From assembly GCA_027058255.1 (NCBI GenBank), contig JALUTE010000091.1, forward strand, positions 1 through 6,011: DNA of 6,011 nucleotides. Direction: 5' to 3'. Below are positions 1-6,011 of the stretch, in pieces (the stretch's first letter is position 1; every line of letters begins with the position of its first letter). This DNA is from Methyloligella sp. GTDB taxonomy: Bacteria; Pseudomonadota; Alphaproteobacteria; Rhizobiales; JALUTE01. The notes under the pieces are model-generated. The model had not been told where the DNA came from. It worked only from the letters and a program-made list of their open reading frames with translations, and ran no database searches. Position numbers and translations under genes: made by a program.

Positions 1-1190
1 GTGCGGGCCGCCCCGTCGCTCTCGCCCCCGGCCCCGGCATGGGCCCCATGGGTGAGATACGCGCCGGGAAGAACCTTGACACCCGAGCGTTTCCAGAGGG
101 TTACCGCAGCCTTCTCGCCGCCGCCGAATTGGCTCATATCGAGCCAGAGGAAGAACCCGCCCGCGGGCCGCTCATGGCCGAAACGGCCCGCCAGAACCGC
201 GTCTGCAATGGCGAACTTCTCCGCATAGAGCCGCCGGTTCTCCGCCACATGGGTCTCGTCCTCCCAGAGCGCGACGCTGGCGTTCTGGATGGGCAGGGGC
301 ACTTGCGGGCAGGCGACATTGCGAAAGCGCCGAAAGGCTCGGATGAACGTCTCGTCGCCGGCCACGAAGCCCGAGCGCAGGCCCGGCACGTTGGAACGCT
401 TGGAGAGTGAGTTGAAGGCGACCACGTGGGAGAGCGAGCCGGTTCGGCCTGCGGCCACCTCCAGCACCCCCGGCGGCGGCGCGTCGGTGTAGATCTCCGA
501 GTAGCACTCGTCCACGAGCAGCAGGGCATCATGGGCGCGGGCGAGCCGGATCGCCCGCTCGAGATAATCCGCATCCGCCACGGCGCCTTGCGGATTGGCA
601 GGCGAGCAGAGGTAAAAGGCGACGGTGCGCCGGAGCAGCGCCGTGTCCCGCTCCAGCGCATCGAGGTCCGGCAGATAGCCGCTCTTGCGCGGGCTGTCGA
701 GAAAGCGGGGCTCCGCCCCGGCGGCGAGGGCGGCGGCGAGATAGGCCTGATAGAAGGGGTTCGGAATGAGCACCATGGCCCCTGCCGGATCGCCGCGCCG
801 CGCCCGGGCGAGGAAGATGGCGGAGAAGAGTCCCTCGCGCGAGCCGTTGAGGGCGAGCACGTGCCGCTCCGGGTCGATCACATCGCCCAGGCCATAGCGG
901 CGGGCATGCCAGTCCGCGATGGCCTGCCGCAAGGCCGGCGTGCCGGCGATGGGAGGGTATTTTCCGAACTCCGCTTGCGCCTCGCCGATCCGCTCCATGA
1001 CGAGAGGGGGAAAGGCATGGCGCGGCTCGCCGATGGTCATGTCGATGGGCTCGGCCCCGGGCGGAATGCCCTCCAGAAGGGCGCGCAGGCGCGCAAAGGG
1101 TGAGGTGATCGCCCCGCCGAACGGGTCCGCACCCGCGCCTAGGCCCGCGCTCTCCAGGTCCACCCGCCCTTGCGATCCAACGCTTGCCAT
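1..1190 (-). CDS. dapC: DapC-like class I/II PLP aminotransferase (3' end cut by window edge)
   Basis: The minus-strand frame is open for 396 codons from ATG at 1190 to the window edge, so the C-terminus is missing. It reads as a fold-type I PLP aminotransferase most like succinyldiaminopimelate transaminase, which works in lysine and peptidoglycan precursor synthesis in the cytoplasm. Visible motifs are MTIGEPRHAFPP (51-62), KYPPIAGTPALRQAI (77-91), the phosphate-binding NGSREG (115-120), SPANPQG with Asn199, VDECYSEIY with Asp227 and Tyr230, the Schiff-base lysine Lys264 in SLSKRS, and Arg272 in LRSGF. The ATG has a strong ribosome binding site (GGAAGGAG, 6-nt spacer). However, family members as I recall them begin near residue 28, so the first ~28 residues look like an extension. 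It lies 55 bp after ureG with no clear terminator between, so co-transcription is possible. The aminotransferase class is secure; the DapC substrate is inferred from recalled family similarity. Confidence 0.85.
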   Translation of the reverse strand, partial: MASVGSQGRVDLESAGLGAGADPFGGAITSPFARLRALLEGIPPGAEPIDMTIGEPRHAFPPLVMERIGEAQAEFGKYPPIAGTPALRQAIADWHARRYGLGDVIDPERHVLALNGSREGLFSAIFLARARRGDPAGAMVLIPNPFYQAYLAAALAAGAEPRFLDSPRKSGYLPDLDALERDTALLRRTVAFYLCSPANPQGAVADADYLERAIRLARAHDALLLVDECYSEIYTDAPPPGVLEVAAGRTGSLSHVVAFNSLSKRSNVPGLRSGFVAGDETFIRAFRRFRNVACPQVPLPIQNASVALWEDETHVAENRRLYAEKFAIADAVLAGRFGHERPAGGFFLWLDMSQFGGGEKAAVTLWKRSGVKVLPGAYLTHGAHAGAGGESDGAAR

Positions 1191-1196
1191 CTCGCG

Positions 1197-1204
1197 CTCC
1201 TTCC
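1197..1204 (-). promoter_or_regulatory. Ribosome binding site of the aminotransferase gene
   Basis: The minus strand reads GGAAGGAG, six bases before the ATG at 1190. It supports this start even though it gives a longer N-terminus than usual for DapC-like enzymes. The gene therefore has its own ribosome entry and does not depend on coupling to ureG. Confidence 0.6.
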
Positions 1205-1245
1205 CGTCCCGCGCGGCTGCCCAGTTCCTGACAGCGTTCCGCCCC

Positions 1246-1860
1246 TCATAGCCCGCCCTGGGCGCGGATGAAACGGGCGATCTCGGCGACGCCGTCTCCG
1301 GCCTTGAGATTGGTGAAGAGCACCGGCCGCTCGCCCCGCATCTTGCGGGCGTCGCGCGCCATGACGTCGAGATCGGCCCCCACCAGCGGTGCGAGATCGG
1401 TCTTGTTGATGACAAGCAGATCCGAGCGCGTGATGCCCGGTCCGCCCTTGCGCGGGATCTTGTCGCCCGCCGCCACGTCGATGACATAGATGGTGATGTC
1501 CGCGAGCTCCGGGCTGAAGGTGGCGGCGAGATTGTCGCCCCCCGATTCGATGAAGACCACGTCGAGGCCCGGATGGCGCGCGCACATCTCGGCAACGGCG
1601 GCGAGATTGATGGAGGCGTCCTCGCGAATGGCAGTATGCGGGCAGCCGCCCGTCTCCACCCCCATGATCCGGGCGGGATCGAGTGCGCCGGAGCGGATCA
1701 GGAACTCGGCATCCTCGCGGGTGTAGATGTCGTTGGTGATGGCGGCGACCGACAGGCTCTCGCGCAGGGTCTTGCAAAGCGCGTCCGTGAGCGCCGTCTT
1801 GCCCGAGCCGACGGGCCCGCCAATGCCGACCCGAAGGGGTCCATGAGGGGATGCGGTCAT
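1246..1860 (-). CDS. ureG: Urease accessory GTPase UreG
   Basis: This 204-aa protein has the usual UreG length. UreG is a cytoplasmic SIMIBI-class GTPase that binds nickel and, with UreF and UreD, inserts it into apo-urease at the cost of GTP. The P-loop GPVGSGKT is at 15-22, the metal-binding Cys-Pro-His motif at 73-75 within ETGGCPHTAIRED, the ESGGDNLAATFSP segment at 105-117, and the guanine-specificity motif NKTD at 152-155. The ATG at 1860 overlaps the ureF stop by 4 bp (ATGA). Upstream there is only a weak GAGG about 11 nt away, so translation is probably coupled to ureF. No key residue is missing. It is the last urease gene in the window. Confidence 0.98.
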   Translation of the reverse strand: MTASPHGPLRVGIGGPVGSGKTALTDALCKTLRESLSVAAITNDIYTREDAEFLIRSGALDPARIMGVETGGCPHTAIREDASINLAAVAEMCARHPGLDVVFIESGGDNLAATFSPELADITIYVIDVAAGDKIPRKGGPGITRSDLLVINKTDLAPLVGADLDVMARDARKMRGERPVLFTNLKAGDGVAEIARFIRAQGGL

Positions 1861-2537
1861 GATCGGAAAAGCCTCGTATATTGGGTTTCGTGCTGCATGG
1901 ATGCAATGTCCACCAGGGCGGTGGCATTGGCGAGCTGGTCGAGGCGGCTCGGCTCGGCCCGCCGGGCGGTCTCCAGGATGTCCGTCTCGAGGCCCGCAAG
2001 CACCCGCAGGCCGTCGCTCTGACCGAGGGGGATGAGCCGGACGCCGGCCGAGACCAGATTGGCCGCAAAGGCGTGGATATGCGCCGCGAGCGCCGCGCGC
2101 AAGGGCACCCCATGGGCCGCCGCGGCCACCCCAACGGCCACCGGATAGGCCGCCGTCCCGTCGTGCAGGGTGGCGAGCACATCCAGCGCCGGCGCCGGCC
2201 AGCCATGGCGCACGGCCTTGAGAAAGGCGCTGCCCTGGGCGCGGGTCTCGCGGGCAAGCTCCGCGCTGGACGCAAAAGCGAGCCCGAGCTCCGCCACCTC
2301 GGCGAGCCCGGCCCGGTCTCCCGCCTTGCCCGCCCGCCAGGCGGCCGCCAGCAGCACCCCGTCCGACCAGCCGGCGCCATGGCGCACCACGTCGCTCAGC
2401 CAGGCGCCAAGGCCCGCCCCATCGCGCACCGCCCCGACCTCCACCGCCTGCTCCAGGCCGTGACTGTAGCCGAAGGCGCCCACGGGGAAGGATGGCGACA
2501 GCCAGGTGAGCAGGTGGATGAGCGGAGTCTCAGTCAT
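1857..2537 (-). CDS. ureF: Urease accessory protein UreF
   Basis: This 226-aa, mostly helical protein has normal family length. UreF joins UreD and UreG in the complex that activates apo-urease and gates GTP-dependent nickel delivery. Family signatures are LSPSFPVGAFGYSHGLE (13-29), ETRAQGSAF (97-105), YPVAVGVAAAAHG (131-143), SAGVRLIPLGQSDG (163-176) and the C-terminal ASMQHETQYTRLFRS (212-226). The start chosen is ATG at 2537, which gives the canonical MTETPLIHLL N-terminus. It overlaps the ureE stop by 8 bp (ATGACTGA). The same frame stays open to 2639, but that upstream part is an Arg/Met-rich shadow of the UreE histidine tail. No Shine-Dalgarno sequence is visible before this ATG, which favours reinitiation after ureE. 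The 3' end overlaps ureG by 4 bp. Confidence 0.96.
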   Translation of the reverse strand: MTETPLIHLLTWLSPSFPVGAFGYSHGLEQAVEVGAVRDGAGLGAWLSDVVRHGAGWSDGVLLAAAWRAGKAGDRAGLAEVAELGLAFASSAELARETRAQGSAFLKAVRHGWPAPALDVLATLHDGTAAYPVAVGVAAAAHGVPLRAALAAHIHAFAANLVSAGVRLIPLGQSDGLRVLAGLETDILETARRAEPSRLDQLANATALVDIASMQHETQYTRLFRS

Positions 2538-3072
2538 GCGCATGCGGCGGGTCGTGCCTGTGACCGGGGCCATGCGCATGCGAAGGGCCATGCGGATGAG
2601 AGTGCCCGTGCGCATGGCCGTGCGTGCGCCCGTGCCCATAGGCGCCGCCCTCTGGGCGGAAGGGCGCGCGCACGGGCCGCATGCTGGCGCCGAGGGTCTC
2701 GAGCATGGCCTCGATTACATGGTCGCGCCGGATGCGCAGATGATCGGCGCAAATCTCGGTCGGCAGATGGCGATTGCCCAGATGCCAAGCGAGGCGCAGG
2801 AGATGCGCATGATCGCGGCCGTGCACCTGAATGAGGTCCTCATCCGCCGCGCACACCGCGATTCGTTGGCCGTCCTCGAGAACGAGCTGGTCCCCCTCCT
2901 CCAAGACCTGCGCCTTGGGCAGGTCCACCAGAACCCGCGTCCCGGCCTGCGTCACCAGCACCTTGCGCCGGATGAAGCGCTGCTCATAGTCCAGCACCAC
3001 CCGATCCGCCGCCGGCTCTTCCCGCTCGGGGCAACGGACAACCCGTCGTGCCGTTGCGATCGCGCCAGTCAT
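2530..3072 (-). CDS. ureE: Urease nickel metallochaperone UreE with His-rich tail
   Basis: This 180-aa protein delivers nickel to the UreDFG activation complex in the cytoplasm. The N-terminal half is the peptide-binding beta domain (VVLDYEQRFIRRKVLV, LVDLPKAQVLEEGDQLVLEDG). The second half is the metal-binding domain with AWHLGNRHLPTEI at 95-107, where His102 corresponds to the conserved nickel-binding histidine (His96 in the Klebsiella protein), and RRDHVIEAML at 115-124. Arg116 stands where Klebsiella UreE has His110, while His118 matches its His112. Residues 147-180 form a Gly/His/Pro tail with 13 histidines, typical of the nickel-storing UreE type. The ATG at 3072 overlaps the stop of the preceding DUF433 gene by 4 bp. 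The only purine run upstream (GGCGGG) is about 12 nt away, so ureE translation probably depends on that gene. The stop lies inside the ureF start. Confidence 0.96.
   Translation of the reverse strand: MTGAIATARRVVRCPEREEPAADRVVLDYEQRFIRRKVLVTQAGTRVLVDLPKAQVLEEGDQLVLEDGQRIAVCAADEDLIQVHGRDHAHLLRLAWHLGNRHLPTEICADHLRIRRDHVIEAMLETLGASMRPVRAPFRPEGGAYGHGRTHGHAHGHSHPHGPSHAHGPGHRHDPPHAHD
2533..2634 (-). repeat. Low-complexity His-codon repeat encoding the UreE tail
   Basis: The 3' end of ureE is built from alternating CAT/CAC and Gly, Ala or Pro codons. The 12-mer CATGCGCATGCG (plus strand) occurs at 2535-2546 and again at 2571-2582, and single CATG units recur between and beyond them. This repetitiveness also leaves the neighbouring frames open and generates the spurious upstream extension of the ureF frame. 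Such a tract can change length by slippage, so the histidine count may vary between strains. Confidence 0.7.
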
Positions 3073-3314
3073 GTCGTCAGCAAGCCCGCCGGGAAGGCGA
3101 GTGATCGGTTGGCCAGCTCGATGACCGCGATCACGTGCTCCCGCGAGACGCTCGGATAATCGCTCAGGAACTCATCGACCGAATGGCCAGCCTTGAGATA
3201 GTCGAACAACGCCTTCACCGGAACACGGCGGCCAGTAAAACACGGCTCGCCTCCGAGCCAATCGTCGGACACGGTCACCAGCGGCGTAGGAAGTGGATAA
3301 CGGGTTTCTGCCAT
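3069..3314 (-). CDS. DUF433 domain protein (orphan VapB45-like antitoxin?)
   Basis: This 81-aa protein carries a near-complete DUF433 domain: GGEPCFTGRRVPV at 21-33 (family pattern GGxPvxxGtRvpV), then LFDYLKAGHSVDEFLSDYP at 36-54 and a final helix HVIAVIELANRSL at 60-72. DUF433 proteins are small, often lie just upstream of a DUF5615 PIN-like gene, and some are annotated as VapB45-type antitoxins. No toxin gene is present here; the next gene is ureE, joined by an ATGA overlap. The start at 3314 is supported by AGGAAAGGGG just upstream. The open frame continues to a TTG at 3410, but the added residues do not look like the family. My hand count gives 149 of 246 G+C (about 61%), and A/T-ending codons (GCA, GAA, CGT, CCA, CTT, TGT, TTT, ACT) are frequent, unlike the urease genes. 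This suggests later acquisition. Its role in the operon is unknown. Confidence 0.85.
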   Translation of the reverse strand: MAETRYPLPTPLVTVSDDWLGGEPCFTGRRVPVKALFDYLKAGHSVDEFLSDYPSVSREHVIAVIELANRSLAFPAGLLTT

Positions 3315-3316
3315 GA

Positions 3317-3326
3317 CCCCTTTCCT
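3317..3326 (-). promoter_or_regulatory. Ribosome binding site of the DUF433 gene
   Basis: The minus strand reads AGGAAAGGGG, ending two bases before the ATG at 3314; its AGGA is eight bases away. It fixes the start of the DUF433 gene at 3314 rather than at upstream in-frame codons. It is also the last good ribosome entry site before ureE and ureF, which lack clear ones of their own. Confidence 0.55.
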
Positions 3327-3340
3327 ATCGTCCGGGCCTT

Positions 3341-3368
3341 CGGGCACAGGCTTCTCGGCACCTGCCCG
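3341..3368 (-). other. Intergenic stem-loop upstream of the DUF433 gene
   Basis: CGGGC-ac-AGG at 3341-3350 can pair with CCTGCCCG at 3361-3368. This gives an 8-bp stem with a 2-nt bulge and a 10-nt loop. No run of T follows on the transcribed strand, so it is not a standard rho-independent terminator. It could be an mRNA stability or processing element, or chance pairing in GC-rich DNA. Confidence 0.35.
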
Positions 3369-3412
3369 CCCAGCGCTTACGCCCACCCCCGAACAGGAAC
3401 AAGTCCTCAAAC

Positions 3413-3444
3413 CGTAGGGTGCGGTCCGCTCACAGCACCTTACG
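3413..3444 (-). other. Imperfect inverted repeat just after ureC
   Basis: CGTAGGGTGC (3413-3422) and GCACCTTACG (3435-3444) are 10-base arms matching at 9 positions around a 12-nt loop. The odd pair is A·C in the operon mRNA and G·U on the other strand. The hairpin begins 8 nt after the ureC stop codon. What follows is GTTTGAGG, not a real T-tract, so it would be at most a weak or leaky terminator. More likely, if functional, it protects the 3' end of the ureDABC message or marks a processing point before the accessory genes. Confidence 0.5.
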
Positions 3445-3452
3445 ATCTTCCC

Positions 3453-5164
<1,712 letters not shown>

Positions 5165-5165
<1 letters not shown>

Positions 5166-5473
5166 CACTCCAATCCTCCCATCACCTTGCCCTGGAAGCC
5201 GAAAATGCGCCGCGCCCCCGCCATGGGCACGAGCCTGACCTCGCGCGACTGGCCGGGCTCGAAGCGCACGGCGGTGCCCGCCGGAATGTCGAGGCGCATG
5301 CCCCGCGCCTTTGCGCGGTCGAAATCGAGCGCACCATTGGTCTCGAAAAAATGATAGTGCGAGCCCACCTGAATGGGCCGGTCTCCCCTATTGGCCACCC
5401 TCAGCGTCACGGTCTCGCGGCCCTCATTGAGGGTAATCTCTCCCCTTGCGGGCATCACCTCGCCTGGGATCAT
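5165..5473 (-). CDS. ureB: Urease beta subunit UreB
   Basis: This 102-aa small structural subunit packs against UreC and helps support the flap over its active site; it has no catalytic residues. The chain starts with MIPGEVMPARGEITLNEGR (1-19), has the family signature VGSHYHFFETN at 36-46, then LDIPAGTAVRFEPG at 61-74 and IFGFQGKVMGGLE at the end. The start at 5473 is chosen because it gives the canonical N-terminus and has GGGAGG seven bases upstream. The frame stays open 19 codons further to 5530, into the ureA–ureB gap, but that part does not resemble UreB. The stop overlaps the ureC start. UreA and UreB are separate genes here, as in most bacteria, not fused as in Helicobacter. Confidence 0.98.
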
Positions 5474-5480
5474 CGCCTTG

Positions 5481-5486
5481 CCTCCC
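5481..5486 (-). promoter_or_regulatory. Ribosome binding site of ureB
   Basis: GGGAGG on the minus strand lies seven bases before the ATG at 5473. It supports that start over the longer open frame reaching 5530. Confidence 0.55.
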
Positions 5487-5498
5487 TTGCTGCATCCC

Positions 5499-5517
5499 CG
5501 GCCGTCTGCCACGGCCG
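5499..5517 (-). other. Perfect 7-bp stem-loop between ureA and ureB
   Basis: CGGCCGT (5499-5505) and ACGGCCG (5511-5517) pair perfectly around a 5-nt loop within the 61-bp ureA–ureB gap. The stem starts 17 bases after the ureA stop codon and ends about 12 bases before the ureB ribosome binding site. No T-tract follows, so it is not a classic terminator. It may affect message stability or the relative expression of UreA and UreB. No function is shown. Confidence 0.5.
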
Positions 5518-5534
5518 ACAGCCCAGCCACCCCT

Positions 5535-5837
5535 TCAGCGAATCGGATCGTGGACCGTCACGAGCTTGGTGCCGTCGGGAAAGGTCGCCTCCACCTGCAC
5601 CTCGTGGATCATCTCTGGCACACCCTCCATCACCTGGTCGCGGCGCAGCACCCTGGCGCCTTCGGCCATCAGCTCGGCGACGGGTCGTCCGTCCCGCGCC
5701 CCCTCCACCACGAAATCGGTGATGAGTGCGATGGCCTCGGGATGGTTGAGCTTCACCCCCCGCGCGAGGCGCTTGCGCGCCACCTCCGCCGCCATGGCAA
5801 CGAGCAGCTTGTCCTTCTCCCTCGGTGTCAGCTTCAT
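5535..5837 (-). CDS. ureA: Urease gamma subunit UreA
   Basis: This 100-aa protein matches the standard gamma-subunit length, a small helical structural chain of the UreABC trimer of trimers. Signatures are MKLTPREKDKLLVAMAAEVA (1-20), LARGVKLNHPEAIALITDFV (24-43), ARDGRPVAELM (47-57) and the C-terminal GTKLVTVHDPIR (89-100). The ATG at 5837 is chosen over the upstream in-frame start at 5879: it gives the universal MKLTPRE N-terminus and follows a GAGAGGAGGAGAG purine run. The 14 extra upstream codons would fall in the ureD–ureA gap. The gene lies 54 bp after ureD and 61 bp before ureB. Confidence 0.98.
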   Translation of the reverse strand: MKLTPREKDKLLVAMAAEVARKRLARGVKLNHPEAIALITDFVVEGARDGRPVAELMAEGARVLRRDQVMEGVPEMIHEVQVEATFPDGTKLVTVHDPIR

Positions 5838-5844
5838 GCCGTGC

Positions 5845-5857
5845 CTCTCCTCCTCTC
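5845..5857 (-). promoter_or_regulatory. Ribosome binding site of ureA
   Basis: The minus strand reads GAGAGGAGGAGAG here. A GGAG core lies nine bases before the ATG at 5837. This is a strong Shine-Dalgarno sequence and decides the start in favour of 5837 rather than the upstream in-frame codon at 5879. Confidence 0.6.
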
Positions 5858-5891
5858 GAACAGCCCTCCCCGCCGACACGCCCGGCGCGGC

Positions 5892-6011
5892 TCAACAGGA
5901 CCACACCCGCGGCACGCCCATCACCCGCCCCCATAGCATGGTCCGCAGGATTCCGAGACCTGCCTCCATGAGACGGCGCAGCGCGGCGCCGTCCGCGCCG
6001 ACGAGCCGGGC
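5892..6011 (-). CDS. ureD: Urease accessory protein UreD, C-terminal 39 residues (partial)
   Basis: Only the last 39 codons and the TGA (5892-5894) are in the window; the gene continues past the right edge. The frame reads ARLVGADGAALRRLMEAG, then LGILRTMLWGRVMGVPRVWS and a final Cys. The pattern RLV..DG..LRR.....L..LR, ending in PRVW, fits the UreD (UreH) C-terminus, and the position directly upstream of ureA is the usual one. UreD binds apo-urease and serves as the platform on which UreF and UreG dock for nickel insertion. The call rests on a short C-terminal match plus strong context. Confidence 0.88.
   Translation of the reverse strand, partial: ARLVGADGAALRRLMEAGLGILRTMLWGRVMGVPRVWSC

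Noticed and set aside
134..661. 175-codon minus-strand frame at the left end
   Set aside because: It is an alternative frame within the aminotransferase gene, whose true frame carries Lys264, Asp227 and other PLP-enzyme motifs.
426..1103. 225-codon plus-strand frame
   Set aside because: It is antisense to the aminotransferase gene, with low-complexity Arg/Gly/Ala composition and no domain.
1191..1245. Terminator between ureG and the aminotransferase gene
   Set aside because: Only broken 3-4 bp pairings are visible and there is no T-tract.
1139..2380. 413-codon minus-strand frame across the aminotransferase start, ureG and ureF
   Set aside because: It is another frame of ureG and ureF, Arg/Pro/Ser-rich, with no family signature, and both real genes are full length.
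2538..2639. Longer UreF starting at 2639
   Set aside because: The extra 34 residues are Arg/Met/Thr-rich and are an out-of-frame reading of the UreE histidine codons. The canonical UreF N-terminus begins at 2537.
1881..2834. 317-codon plus-strand frame
   Set aside because: It is antisense to ureF and the UreE tail; the composition is what those genes yield when read backwards.
3315..3410. 32-codon N-terminal extension of the DUF433 protein from a TTG at 3410
   Set aside because: A rare start codon, no family-like residues, and a good ribosome binding site directly before the ATG at 3314 favour the short form.
3370..3410. Possible sigma-70-like promoter in the ureC–DUF433 gap (TTGTTC, 17 nt, TAAGCG)
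   Set aside because: The match to consensus is poor at both boxes, especially the -10, and the gap is GC-rich. I cannot support a promoter here.

Overview
The window holds most of a bacterial urease operon, all read from the minus strand: ureD (3' end only, cut by the right edge) – ureA – ureB – ureC – a small DUF433 gene – ureE – ureF – ureG. Downstream on the same strand is a DapC-like PLP aminotransferase, cut by the left edge. High GC, three separate structural subunits (UreA about 100 aa, UreB about 100 aa, UreC 570 aa), the ureDABC-EFG order and the DapC subtype point to an alphaproteobacterium, probably in the Hyphomicrobiales. That placement is inference; no rRNA or other marker is present.

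Region by region, in transcription order (right to left): the last 39 codons of ureD (6011-5892), ureA (5837-5535), ureB (5473-5165) and ureC (5165-3453) make the apo-enzyme and one chaperone. UreC keeps every recognisable nickel ligand and catalytic residue, so the enzyme looks functional. A 138-bp gap with two stem-loops follows (3452-3315). Then comes an 81-codon DUF433 gene (3314-3069) of lower GC, whose stop overlaps the ureE start by 4 bp. ureE (3072-2530, with a 13-histidine nickel-binding tail), ureF (2537-1857) and ureG (1860-1246) follow with stop/start overlaps of 8 and 4 bp. After a 55-bp gap comes the aminotransferase (1190 to beyond 1).

UreABC form the urea-hydrolysing enzyme. 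UreD, UreF and UreG load nickel into UreC with GTP hydrolysis by UreG, and UreE delivers the nickel. The tight overlaps and the poor ribosome binding sites before ureE and ureF suggest that translation of the accessory block is coupled from gene to gene, beginning at the DUF433 gene.

Most of the window is conventional. The unusual part is the ureC–ureE junction: a DUF433 (VapB45-type antitoxin-like) gene with no PIN-like partner sits inside the operon, is translationally joined to ureE, differs in base composition and is preceded by stem-loops. I see no transposase, CRISPR array, tRNA, rRNA or phage gene. No stretch longer than 300 bases lacks a gene; the longest gap is the 138 bp after ureC. 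The operon promoter must lie beyond the right edge.
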